A stretch of DNA of 16,280 nt, taken from positions 1-16,280 of the forward strand of contig JBCCQH010000138.1 of NCBI GenBank assembly GCA_039024435.1. Reading direction: 5' to 3'. Source of the stretch: JBCCQH01 sp039024435 (GTDB taxonomy: Bacteria > Bacteroidota > Bacteroidia > J057 > JADKCL01). The position numbers and the translations under genes are program-made. Below the pieces are notes generated by a model. The model saw only the letters and a list, made by a program, of their open reading frames with translations. It ran no database searches and was not told the DNA's origin. Positions 1 through 8,509 of this stretch are shown here, in pieces. Each line of letters opens with the position of its first letter. Position 1 is the stretch's first letter.

Positions 1-1645
1 CCCCCGGTCCGATCCATTGGTAGGTGCCGCAGCTCGAACTCGTGCTCAGCACCAGCGGATCGCCCACACACAGGTTGCTCGGCGCCGTGATACTCGGGGT
101 TAACGGCCGTGGATTGACCGTCACCGCTACGGTGTCACTCGAGGTACATACATTGCCCGTTCCGCCAATCGTCACGGTGTAGATTCCAGTATTGGCTACC
201 GATACGTCAAAGATGCTGGGATTCGGTTGATTGGAGGTAAAACCACCGGGTCCCGTCCAACTGTAGTTCAAAGTACCCGAAGTGGTCGTGGTCGCCGATA
301 GATTGATCGCTTCCCCTTCACAAACAGGAGAATTGGCCGCTGCCGCCACCTGGGGCACCGGCAATACCGAAACCGTAACCGGAGCGGCCACCGGAGAAGG
401 ACAACCATCCACCTCAATCCTCAGGCCATAAGCCCCCGAATCACCCAACGTCGCGGGCGAAATCACCAATTGGGGCACGGAAGTGGTGTCCAGCGAGGCA
501 TTTGGCAAAGTCCAGATGTAAAGGAGATTGGTCCCCGAATAGGCCGGACTCGTGAGCACGATTTGGTCGCCCGCGCAGACCGGAGAACTTGCGGTAACCG
601 TGGGGGCCGCGGGCTGATTGATCACCGCGACCTGAACCGCCCCGGCGTTGGGGCAGCCCTGAGCCGACGTGATCGTCACCGAATACGTACCCTGTTCTGC
701 GGGACTGGCATTCGGCAGGCTGGGATTCGGGGCGGTACTGCTAAAGCCGTTCGGTCCCGTCCATTGGTAGGTAAAGGTCCCCGCGGGGGGATTCGCCGTG
801 AGTTGGATGGTTTGTCCCGCACAAACCGGTGCGTTGGCCGTCGGCGCTGGCGGCGCGGGATTCGGATAGACCACTACGGGGACAGTGGCTGACGTGTCGG
901 AAGCGCAACTGTCCACCGTGACCACCACCGAGTAGTTTCCGACATCCGCCAGGGTAACCGGATTGAGGGTAAAGCTATTTCCGCTTTGGGACAATGCGAT
1001 CCCGTCCCGAAACCACTGATAGCTCACCACCGATCCGCTGTACAGACTCGTGTTGAGCGTAATGGAGCCACCTTCGCAGGTTGGTCCACTGCTGGTAATC
1101 AGTGGCTGGTTGGGCTGGGTGGTTACGGATACCAAAGTCGAATTCGTCACCGACGAACAGCCCAGGGAATCCGTGACGGTTACTTGGTAGTACCCATTGT
1201 TCGAATTTGTTACGTTGGGGAGAATGGGATTGGCAACATTGGAAGTAAATCCGCCGGGGCCCGTCCACGTGTAGGTGTAACTTGGTGTTCCCCCCGAGGC
1301 ATTGGCGGCGAGGTTGAGGTCGCGGCCCGCGGGAGAGCACGTCTGGCCATCATTGGTGGGAGCCGCGAGTGGTTGTTCTTCCACCTGCAATTGGTATTGC
1401 TGAGAAGTATCCGAGCGGCAGCCGTCTACCTCAACAAAAATGGAGTAACTCCCCGAATCAGCGAGGGTGACCGGATCAATGGTCAGTACGTTGCTGTTGA
1501 AATTCGCCGGTACGCCGGGGCCGCTCCAGTTGTACACGACAATATTTCCGGTGTAAGACTGAACCGAAATCACTGCGGGATCGCCTTCACAAACCGGGGA
1601 AGTTCCGGTAATGACCGGATCCACCGCGAGGCCATTGGTGATTTG
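1..1645 (-). repeat. Alternating A/B Ig-like repeats, about 505-bp double unit
   Basis: Seven Ig-like repeats, the last cut by the window edge, lie in the C-terminal visible part of the giant protein. The first cysteine codon of each unit (motif like SPVCEGD) is at 1589, 1337, 1076, 821, 575, 320 and 68. Units 1, 3 and 5 share an A pattern (YSG...Y.W..., then VxLADxGxYS and VDGC). Units 2, 4 and 6 share a B pattern (YxWTGPGGFTSN...NPxLPN, then GxYxVT). Same-type cysteines are 501-516 bp apart, so the repeating unit is an A+B pair. Each full unit has two cysteines with a Trp between, as in disulfide-bonded Ig folds. Confidence 0.85.
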
Positions 1646-4600
1646 CAAGGTATCGCACGACTCATTCCGGTAATTGTTTTCCTGACCGGCATCCAAGGTA
1701 TCCCGACCTGTCCGCTCTACCCCAAATGGATTGCTGGGCGCCATCGGCAAGGTGACCTGATCGGAATCAGACAGGGTTTCCCAAGTCAGTTGTGCGCAAT
1801 TCACGATGGAATCGCAAGACGGAAATGCTTGGTCGACTTGCACTTTAAACCGAATCTCACAGCTCTGTCCCAAGGCTAGGCTGTCCCAACCTACCCTAAC
1901 CACTCCCGAATTAAAGCTCGGTCCCGTCGTCACCCCCGCTGGACAGGCCAGGGAGAATGAACCCGGAAGAAAGTTCAAGCCAAAAGGCAACGTATCTTGT
2001 AGCACGACATCGTAGGCGGTGGCGTCCGAGGTCCCGGTGTGGGACACATTCAAAAGAACAAATACCGAATCCCCAACTTCCAAGGGATTGGTAAAAAATG
2101 TTTTTTGCACTTGCAGGTCGGGTTCCACAATTTCCACGTCCGGAGCTTGGTCCGAAACGCTCGCCCCATTGGTCTGACCGGGCGCATTCCAGGAAAATGT
2201 CACCCCATTGCCCAGCGTCGTACCTTGCTGATTGGCAAAGGTATTGGCCACGACTACCCGATAAAATACGCAGATGGAATCGGGAATGGTATCGTTTCGA
2301 TCCGAGTTGGTCACGTTTCCAAAGTTCACGGTCAGTTCGCGGTCGTAATTTTCTTCTCCGACACCGACACTGTCGAGGACAGCAGTGAGGCCAGCAATCG
2401 GGCCCAAACTGCTCTGAATCAATGGATTCGCCACAATGGAATCCACCCCGACGATCGCCAGGCCCGCATCTACGACATCGATCATGCGCAAGGAATCCAC
2501 AGCGCCTTCGGGCAAGATCAGGGTTGCTTTGTAAGCGATTACCTCACCAATCGTTGCTTCCGTCAATTGGTTGGAATAACCCGGGGCGATGCTCAGGATC
2601 GATTTGGTGGTACTTGGGCTGGCCGTGGTGACCCGGGACTCGTCCTCCACGGGGGTAAACGTAGCACTTTGGCCGGGCGCCGAACTCCAAATCGCCGATC
2701 CGGTATTGACGATTTCCACATCGGGACCGACCAAACTATCAACGATACAGGAGTAGTAGACGAAAGCGACCGTATCCGGAGTTCCCGCGGTCAGCGAATC
2801 CAACACGAGGGTATCGGTCGCCGAAGTAAAGAGCGACCCGCCCAAAGGAAAAGCAAAGGGCAGACCCGCACCATTGCGGACCGAATCCAGCATACAGGAA
2901 GCCATCCCGGCTGGGGTGACATCGGCAAACTTTACATCGTAAGCCGTGGCCCCCCCAATATTTGTAATTTGACTGACGTAGCGGATGGTATCGCCAGCAT
3001 CGGCATCGGAGGCATCACCGTCGACGACCGGGGATGGAGGCGGCGAAATGTTCACGTTCGGATTGGAAGTGCTGGCTACCCCCTTGACCAACGACAAATC
3101 GGGAGCGGCTACCTGGATCAACGTCAGCTCGAGGTCGTCGGCCGTATTGATCACTGTGTTGTCGCTGCGTGCCTCCAAAAAGTTGGAGTGGAATAGCGCA
3201 TCGGCGTAGGGAATGGTGGTGATCCCGACCCGGATATCAACCTGCAATGTTTCCGGGGGATTGGCCGTATTGACATCCCCCCAATCGATTACCAGCGCGT
3301 TGTTGGCCGGAATTGTAGTGATGTTTAAGGGAATCTGTCCATTGTGCGCCGGTCCGGGAAATATGGACGCTCCCCCAAAGGTCAAGTTCAATGAGTTTAC
3401 GTCGTGGATGGGCAAGGGCAGATAATCGATAAACGATACGGCATCGGCATCCCCGGAAGGAATGGCCATGGACAAACGATAGGTAACACTGTCGCCGGGA
3501 ACATAATTGGCCGCACCAATGACTTGCTTGTCGACGACTACCGGCAATACCGACACCGAAGCGGGGCAACTGTACTGACACCCCACCAACCCAGGTGACT
3601 CGTCACTCAAATGGTAAAATCCATTGGCGATTGCCCCGAGGACATCCCGCGCCAGCACAGGATTTCCGGTGGCTTGGTAGACCTGCCGAACCCGGGTGTC
3701 AAACGTAAGGGTGTGCGCGGTGCCCGGCAATAGGGGCCCGGAACTGGCAATGAGGTGGTAGACATTGGTGGTTACGCCGGCCACCACCGTTGAGGAAACC
3801 GGGACAATGGCATTGCCATCAAATACTGCATTTCCGAGGTAATCCAGCCCGTCGTCAATCACGACCTCCATCACAAACGAATCGACTTCGGTGATAAAAT
3901 CCGAAACCTGAATGGCGATGCTGTGATTGACCGTGGCCCCGGGAATGATCGAACCCGGATTCATCCCGTGCTGGAAGGTAAGGTTGAAAGCAATAACCGT
4001 ATCCGGATCGATGACGGCAGCGCCCTCATTCGTGTCGAAGTTGGCGTTATTCAGGACCAAGTGCTCGTCGCAAAGACCACCGGCAATGGTCTCGTCCAAA
4101 ACATCCACGAGATAGCCCTGGTAAGTAACAATGTTATCCGGCCCCCCCAGAATACCCGTAGCCGAAGGACAGGTTACCGTAATCGTACCCCCGGGTACGA
4201 GCGGCACAATCCCACTGGTATCGATGGTACATCCAGGAGGAGCCACCGCCGAACCCGGCAAGTAGACCAGGCTGTCCGGCAAGATATCCGTATACACCAG
4301 TGAGGTGACCGTCATCCCATCCGCAACATCGGCTTGCAATTGGTAGGTCAAGGGCCAGGAGGGCCCCGGAGTGCGATCGTATTTGGGCAGGGTCAGGTAC
4401 TCTTTTTCAAAGAGGTAAAGCGTTGGGGTAATCATCGTGGTTTGGAGCGGTCCCAAAGTGGGCCCATTGTCCCCCGTAGGTGTATCGCCAAAGATATAAC
4501 CCGTCTGAAACTGAATATCTTGTGGAGTACCCAGGGGAACCACGCCCGGATCAAATTGCAGGCAGACCTCAGTTTCCAAAGGAACACCTCCCGCAGTAAC

Positions 4601-4972
4601 CGAGCCCACCGGATAATCAAAGGTATAAAATGACCATCCTACCGGAATCGTGACCGAATCGTTGGGCGTCCCAAAATCGTGGTTGGGATCATTGATGGCA
4701 GTTCCGGTGGACACACCTTGCAAGGTGAGCGTACCGGTGCTCGCAAATGAAACGCTATTGAGATCAACTCCTGGGGGAAGAAAAATACGCAAATACGGGC
4801 CGTAACCGGTACCCAGCCCCTCCTCTAAAGTGACACTGAAACAGAATTCTTCGTTGATGAAGTTTTCCGAGGGTGCGGTGTTTCCTGTGATTACCGGTAC
4901 TTGTGCGGACAAGTAGGTAAACGCACATGACACGATCAGGCCAAGCACGAAGCTATTCCATCGAGTTACCAT
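1..4972 (-). CDS. Giant secreted DUF11/Ig-like repeat surface protein, C-terminus beyond window
   Basis: The minus frame is open from an ATG at 4972 to the left edge, giving at least 1657 codons with no stop. The protein starts MVTRWNSFVLGLIVSCAF, a signal peptide probably cleaved near LSA-QVPV (residues 23-24). Residues about 25-1110 hold several tandem DUF11-like (conserved repeat domain) beta-sandwich units, seen from motifs such as DILPDSLVYLPGSAV and QDTLPFGLNFLPGSF and from repeated TAYDV. From about residue 1112 the protein becomes Ig-like repeats, each with a Cys...Trp...Cys pattern. I infer a cell-surface adhesin or stalk-like protein exported by the Sec and type IX systems; the expected C-terminal sorting domain lies outside the window. 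A second ATG overlapping the start region is out of frame. Many plus-strand open frames lie exactly codon-on-codon opposite this gene and are shadows. The ligand is unknown. Confidence 0.93.
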   Translation of the reverse strand, partial: MVTRWNSFVLGLIVSCAFTYLSAQVPVITGNTAPSENFINEEFCFSVTLEEGLGTGYGPYLRIFLPPGVDLNSVSFASTGTLTLQGVSTGTAINDPNHDFGTPNDSVTIPVGWSFYTFDYPVGSVTAGGVPLETEVCLQFDPGVVPLGTPQDIQFQTGYIFGDTPTGDNGPTLGPLQTTMITPTLYLFEKEYLTLPKYDRTPGPSWPLTYQLQADVADGMTVTSLVYTDILPDSLVYLPGSAVAPPGCTIDTSGIVPLVPGGTITVTCPSATGILGGPDNIVTYQGYLVDVLDETIAGGLCDEHLVLNNANFDTNEGAAVIDPDTVIAFNLTFQHGMNPGSIIPGATVNHSIAIQVSDFITEVDSFVMEVVIDDGLDYLGNAVFDGNAIVPVSSTVVAGVTTNVYHLIASSGPLLPGTAHTLTFDTRVRQVYQATGNPVLARDVLGAIANGFYHLSDESPGLVGCQYSCPASVSVLPVVVDKQVIGAANYVPGDSVTYRLSMAIPSGDADAVSFIDYLPLPIHDVNSLNLTFGGASIFPGPAHNGQIPLNITTIPANNALVIDWGDVNTANPPETLQVDIRVGITTIPYADALFHSNFLEARSDNTVINTADDLELTLIQVAAPDLSLVKGVASTSNPNVNISPPPSPVVDGDASDADAGDTIRYVSQITNIGGATAYDVKFADVTPAGMASCMLDSVRNGAGLPFAFPLGGSLFTSATDTLVLDSLTAGTPDTVAFVYYSCIVDSLVGPDVEIVNTGSAIWSSAPGQSATFTPVEDESRVTTASPSTTKSILSIAPGYSNQLTEATIGEVIAYKATLILPEGAVDSLRMIDVVDAGLAIVGVDSIVANPLIQSSLGPIAGLTAVLDSVGVGEENYDRELTVNFGNVTNSDRNDTIPDSICVFYRVVVANTFANQQGTTLGNGVTFSWNAPGQTNGASVSDQAPDVEIVEPDLQVQKTFFTNPLEVGDSVFVLLNVSHTGTSDATAYDVVLQDTLPFGLNFLPGSFSLACPAGVTTGPSFNSGVVRVGWDSLALGQSCEIRFKVQVDQAFPSCDSIVNCAQLTWETLSDSDQVTLPMAPSNPFGVERTGRDTLDAGQENNYRNESCDTLQITNGLAVDPVITGTSPVCEGDPAVISVQSYTGNIVVYNWSGPGVPANFNSNVLTIDPVTLADSGSYSIFVEVDGCRSDTSQQYQLQVEEQPLAAPTNDGQTCSPAGRDLNLAANASGGTPSYTYTWTGPGGFTSNVANPILPNVTNSNNGYYQVTVTDSLGCSSVTNSTLVSVTTQPNQPLITSSGPTCEGGSITLNTSLYSGSVVSYQWFRDGIALSQSGNSFTLNPVTLADVGNYSVVVTVDSCASDTSATVPVVVYPNPAPPAPTANAPVCAGQTIQLTANPPAGTFTYQWTGPNGFSSTAPNPSLPNASPAEQGTYSVTITSAQGCPNAGAVQVAVINQPAAPTVTASSPVCAGDQIVLTSPAYSGTNLLYIWTLPNASLDTTSVPQLVISPATLGDSGAYGLRIEVDGCPSPVAAPVTVSVLPVPQVAAAANSPVCEGEAINLSATTTTSGTLNYSWTGPGGFTSNQPNPSIFDVSVANTGIYTVTIGGTGNVCTSSDTVAVTVNPRPLTPSITAPSNLCVGDPLVLSTSSSCGTYQWIGPG

Positions 4973-5690
4973 TTCTGCAAACGATTTTAAAGGTTCAAAG
5001 TATCGAAAGAGGGTTCACTATTTACTCAGGCTGCAACGTAATCAGAATCCGGCCAGGGCCAGAGATTTTTCTACGAACAGCCCTTTTTAACCGACCAGAA
5101 TTTTTTCTCAGCGCGCGCTTTCGACACCAAATGCGAAAACATTACACCGTGTTATCCAGCGCTAAAAAAATGGTTTTGCCCTGACATCATTCGGTGAAAT
5201 TCAATTAAAATCAACTTTTCGCCAATTGCGGCAAGTAAGTCTGTACCGAGACCAATCAATCGCATGGCTTAGCGACAGGATTTGTTTCTCAGAAATGCTC
5301 CGTGGTTTGGAAAAATCACAATTAGAGGTGCATTCCTTTCTTACTGGGCGAGGGGCTGCTTCACCGGTAACGATTCGGGGAAATGCAAGAGCTGCGGTAC
5401 GGGGACCGAGCGGTTAAACCATAATTTTTCCGGTCCTGCCCTAGCCAAATTGAACCTTGATCCACTGGCTCTGCACCATTCAATTTTAGTCCACTTACGA
5501 GGGTGGTCGGACAGATTTTGCGGGGATGCCCAGCAGATTTTTGGCTTTCGCACGTGCAAAATCGTTTTCGGGCCGGCGGGCACCCGGACGCTGGCCCGAC
5601 GGGGAAACGGGCATCGGCTCGCCCATCGCTTGCATTTACTCGCGAAACCACTTAATTTCATTGTGCGCATTCTAAAAAACACTTGAGGAT
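4973..5690. other. 718-bp non-coding stretch between divergent genes
   Basis: No convincing gene is present. The part next to the giant gene (to about 5340) is AT-rich, while 5540-5640 is GC-rich. Open frames on both strands here (for example 5282-5686 plus and 5341-5682 minus) overlap each other, are rich in Arg, Cys and Trp and resemble no family I know. The stretch should hold the promoters of both flanking genes. A weak Bacteroidota-like promoter for the plus gene could be TTG at 5630-5632 with TAATTTCA at 5653-5660 (20-base spacing, two mismatches to TAnnTTTG). On the minus strand TACTTTG about 20 bases before the giant gene is one base short of that consensus. AGCGCGCGCT at 5110-5119 is a perfect short palindrome of unknown meaning. 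Confidence 0.5.
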
Positions 5691-6161
5691 ATGAAATCGA
5701 TACATTCTTGGCTCGATGAGTACGGCGAGAGCCACCAAAACGCCACCAACAAGACCATCCACTGGATCTGCGTTCCCTCGATCATGATCAGTCTGCTCGG
5801 GCTGTTGTGGGCCATTCCGGTGCCGCAAGCGTTTGCCAATGTCGGTCCGCTGCTCAATTGGGCAACGATTTTTATTGTGGCCGCGACTTTGTATTACTTG
5901 GCGCTATCGCCGCAGCTTGCCTTCGGGATGCTGCCGGTGGTGGCCGGAATGCTCGCCGTCAACTACCTGATTTGGCTGGCTGTCGGCAGTTATATCTGGC
6001 TCGTCGCGCTGGTCATTTTTGCCGCCGCCTGGGTGGGACAATTCGTCGGCCACAACATCGAAGGCAAAAAACCTTCCTTCCTCAAAGACGTACAGTTCCT
6101 TTTGATCGGTCCGCTCTGGTTGATGAGCTTCATTTACCGGTCCGTAGGCATCAAATACTGA
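5691..6161 (+). CDS. Mpo1-like/DUF962 family membrane protein
   Basis: The 156-residue protein matches the DUF962/Mpo1 (YGL010w-like) family. Its N-terminus carries the family pattern H-x-N...NK-x-I-H...VP (His15, Asn20-Lys21, His24, Pro29), and the C-terminal half has GHNIEGKKPSFLKD (His121 to Asp133). About four hydrophobic helices lie at residues 27-46, 55-72, 78-98 and 100-118, with a last hydrophobic stretch at 134-148. Yeast Mpo1 is an Fe(II)-dependent dioxygenase in alpha-oxidation of 2-hydroxy fatty acids; the conserved histidines make a related lipid oxidation plausible here, but the bacterial substrate is not known. GAGGAT lies just before the ATG at 5691, unusually close for a Shine-Dalgarno site. 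The next gene starts 11 bases after the stop, so the two are probably co-transcribed. Confidence 0.9.
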   Translation: MKSIHSWLDEYGESHQNATNKTIHWICVPSIMISLLGLLWAIPVPQAFANVGPLLNWATIFIVAATLYYLALSPQLAFGMLPVVAGMLAVNYLIWLAVGSYIWLVALVIFAAAWVGQFVGHNIEGKKPSFLKDVQFLLIGPLWLMSFIYRSVGIKY

Positions 6162-6172
6162 TCGTACACTGA

Positions 6173-7039
6173 ATGATTGCTACCACTCGTACCGCTCTTC
6201 GCCGGGCGCTCTTTTTGCTCGGCGTGCTTTTGCTTTTCCTTCCCGAGACTGCTTCCGCCCAAACTGCGCGCTCCATCGTCACTGAATCCCTCCGGAGTAT
6301 GCAGCGCATCCAGACGCTTTCCGGCCGCATCAAGCGCATGGAACGCCTCGCAGACGGGCTCGAACCCGGTGAACTCAAGTTCAAACTGATGCTGGATCCG
6401 CACAAGATCTACATTTACAACTATGTTCCCGAAGAAGGTGCTGAAGTCCTGTGGGTCAACGGCTGGAACAAGAACAAGGCCTTGATCCACCCCAATAAAT
6501 TTCCTTGGGTCAATGTCAGCTTTGGCTTAGACGCCGATGTCCTGTTGCGGGGCCACCACCCCATGACCGACTTGGGATTTGGCTACACCCACCGCGTAAT
6601 CGAACGTTTGATGCGGGAACGCAGCGACGATTTCGAGGAACACGTCAAGTACGAGGGCACCCGCACCTGGTACGGGCAAACGGTCCACGTCGTTGTGGTC
6701 AACTACGAAGAATACAGCTTTGACAATTACACCGTCGTGGGGAATGAGGACTTGTTTGACATCGACCGGAAACTGAACGTTCCGGCCTGGAAAGTTGTCG
6801 AACTCAACGACAAAGTCGACGACTTCTACGACATCAAAGCCGGGCAAAACCTCAAGGTACCGAATATCTACGCCAAAAAGGTGATCTTCTTTTTTGACGA
6901 CAAATACAAGCTTCCTGTGGTCCAGATCGTCTACGATGACCAGGGGTTGTTCTCGAAGTACGAGTATTTGGACTTGCGCGTGAACCCGCGTTTCCGCTCC
7001 GACGAATTCCTCAGCGATTATTCTGAATACGGCTTTTGA
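6173..7039 (+). CDS. Secreted DUF1571-like protein with internal LysM-like segment
   Basis: The 288-residue protein begins with an arginine-containing signal peptide (hydrophobic core LFLLGVLLLFL, likely cleavage after ETASA at residue 29). Residues about 33-180 look like the DUF1571 family: a helical start with RIQTLSGRIKRMER, then strands with KFKLMLDPHKIYIYN and EVLWVNGWNKNKALIHP. Residues about 184-230 resemble a LysM domain inserted before the C-terminal part, which ends with KVIFFFDDKYKLPVVQIVYD and a YEYLDLRVNPRF block. The function is unknown; a periplasmic or envelope-associated protein, perhaps of lipoprotein-carrier-like fold, is an inference. It lies 11 bases downstream of the Mpo1-like gene and its last 22 bases overlap tail-to-tail with the FAD enzyme gene on the other strand. 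Confidence 0.87.
   Translation: MIATTRTALRRALFLLGVLLLFLPETASAQTARSIVTESLRSMQRIQTLSGRIKRMERLADGLEPGELKFKLMLDPHKIYIYNYVPEEGAEVLWVNGWNKNKALIHPNKFPWVNVSFGLDADVLLRGHHPMTDLGFGYTHRVIERLMRERSDDFEEHVKYEGTRTWYGQTVHVVVVNYEEYSFDNYTVVGNEDLFDIDRKLNVPAWKVVELNDKVDDFYDIKAGQNLKVPNIYAKKVIFFFDDKYKLPVVQIVYDDQGLFSKYEYLDLRVNPRFRSDEFLSDYSEYGF
6722..6865 (+). other. LysM-like segment inside the DUF1571-like protein
   Basis: Residues about 184-231 read DNYTVVGNEDLFDIDRKLNV, then PAWKVVELNDKVDDFYDIKAG and QNLKVPN. This follows the LysM layout: YTV, a D-L-x-x-I start of helix 1, a LN turn, then I-K-x-G-Q-x-L-x-V-P. The usual Gly-Asp-Thr after the first strand is replaced by Gly-Asn-Glu-Asp. LysM modules bind N-acetylglucosamine-containing glycans, mainly peptidoglycan. 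Binding here is inferred from pattern only. Confidence 0.65.
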
Positions 7040-8358
7040 TCAGGGGCCGGCGTCGGCATCCGCACTTCTCCGAAGAGCTTGCGCAAGTAAGGATTTAAGA
7101 ATACCCCTTCCGGATCCAATTCCCGGCGAATGCGGTGAAAATCTTCCCATTTCGGATAGAGCTGGGCGAGTTCCGCGGGGGATTGAAAATGCATTTTGCC
7201 CCAATGGGGACGCCCTCCGTATTTCTTGACAATCGTCTCAACCGCATCAAAGTAGGCGCGGTGTGGCATCCCTTTGAACATGTGAACCGCGATGTAGGCG
7301 CTTTCTCGCTGGTAAGCCGGGCTCAACCAGATGTCATCGGCAGTCACCCAGCGGCATTCGATGGGGAAGTGCACGCGGACCTTCTGCGCGTGGATCATCG
7401 CGGCGATTTCTTGCAGTACTGTAGCGAAGTGCTCGGTCGGTACGTTGTACTCCATCTCCTGGAATTTTACGTAGCGGGGCGTCGCGAATACCTGGTGGCT
7501 CCAGGAAACATCGCTGCTGGTGCCCGCCCCCCAGGCTGTGACCTTGCTCATGGCGGCGGAAGTCCCCGGAATGAACCGGGAAATATTCGAAAGCAAACCA
7601 AAAACACCGTTTTCCAGGAAGATATCGTTGAACCACTTCCCGATGCCGTGCTTTTTCGGCGATTCATCGGTCAGGTTCATCTCCTTGGTCTGCACCGTAT
7701 CTGTGTAGGGAAACCAGTAAAACTCAAAATTGCGGTTGCGCCGCTTGTACTGCTCCAAACGGTCGAGTACATCGCCGAGCTTTTCCTTTTTCGAGACGTA
7801 TTTCAGTTTGTAGGCCGGCTTGAGGCGGAGGGTAATCCGGGTAATGATCCCCAGACTGCCCAATGACACCTGGGCCGCCTTGAAAATCTCCGGATACATG
7901 CCCTCGGAGCAAGTCAATATCTCGCCCCGAGCCGTCACCAGCGTCAAACCGATCACCTGCGTCGCAATCGTACCGAACGCAGTCCCGGTGCCGTGGGTGC
8001 CGGTAGAAATCGCTCCCGCGAGGGACTGCACGTCGATGTCACCGAGGTTTTCCATCGCCAATCCGTGTGTGTGTAGCATTTCCCCCAGATCTTTGAGCCG
8101 GGTGCCCGCCCAAGCCGTGGCCGTCCGGGCCTCCGGATCAACATCGATCAGGCCGGTCATTTTGTCCAGGGAAATGACCACCGTTGCGTCCGCCATCAGC
8201 GCGGTAAACGAATGCCCCGAGCCGGCGACCCGCGGGGTTTTCCCGGTTTCCGCGCACTCGCGAATGAGTTGCGCCAGTTCTTCCTCATTGGCGGGGTAAG
8301 CGATTTGCTCAGGATTGACCTTGACCGAGCGGGACCAGTTTTTCCAGGATAAACTCAT
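7018..8358 (-). CDS. FAD-dependent aldonolactone oxidase-type oxidoreductase (D-arabinono-1,4-lactone oxidase family)
   Basis: The 446-residue protein has an N-terminal FAD-binding PCMH/VAO fold and a C-terminal ALO domain. RVAGSGHSF (residues 43-51) carries His49, which matches the histidine that holds FAD covalently in eukaryotic gulono/arabinono-lactone oxidases. The second FAD segment is NLGDIDVQSLAGAISTGTHG (residues 104-123). The C-terminus has the family's HWGK motif (385-388) followed by a DPEGVFLNPYL ending. These enzymes oxidise aldono-1,4-lactones or related sugar alcohols with O2 or another acceptor; the exact substrate cannot be read from sequence. No signal peptide is seen. I chose ATG at 8358 over TTG at 8364, two codons upstream. 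The 3' end overlaps the convergent DUF1571-like gene by 22 bases, leaving no room for a terminator between them. Confidence 0.92.
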   Translation of the reverse strand: MSLSWKNWSRSVKVNPEQIAYPANEEELAQLIRECAETGKTPRVAGSGHSFTALMADATVVISLDKMTGLIDVDPEARTATAWAGTRLKDLGEMLHTHGLAMENLGDIDVQSLAGAISTGTHGTGTAFGTIATQVIGLTLVTARGEILTCSEGMYPEIFKAAQVSLGSLGIITRITLRLKPAYKLKYVSKKEKLGDVLDRLEQYKRRNRNFEFYWFPYTDTVQTKEMNLTDESPKKHGIGKWFNDIFLENGVFGLLSNISRFIPGTSAAMSKVTAWGAGTSSDVSWSHQVFATPRYVKFQEMEYNVPTEHFATVLQEIAAMIHAQKVRVHFPIECRWVTADDIWLSPAYQRESAYIAVHMFKGMPHRAYFDAVETIVKKYGGRPHWGKMHFQSPAELAQLYPKWEDFHRIRRELDPEGVFLNPYLRKLFGEVRMPTPAPDQKPYSE

Positions 8359-8509
8359 GCTCAATAATTTAGGAAATTTTTCCGAGGTGCTGGCGACATT
8401 CTCCGCTTATGGGAGGCTGACAATCCCGTACGACGAGGAAAATCCTCGCGCCAGGAAAAATTTTCCGTCCCACCATTCCTCGGGTGCAATCAGCGCCCAC
8501 CCTCCGCAT

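Noticed and set aside
1..1645. CRISPR-like array from the regular spacing in the left part
   Set aside because: The periodicity is a protein-domain repeat of about 250/505 bp with diverged sequence, not short identical repeats with spacers.
470..4633. Long plus-strand open frames, such as 986-1879, 2039-3196 and 3923-4303
   Set aside because: They lie codon-on-codon opposite the giant minus-strand gene, are rich in Arg/Gly/His and have no domain pattern; the minus frame has clear repeats and a signal peptide.
5282..5686. Overlapping plus and minus open frames of 96-134 residues
   Set aside because: Both strands are open at once, composition is unlike a protein and no family or start signal supports either.
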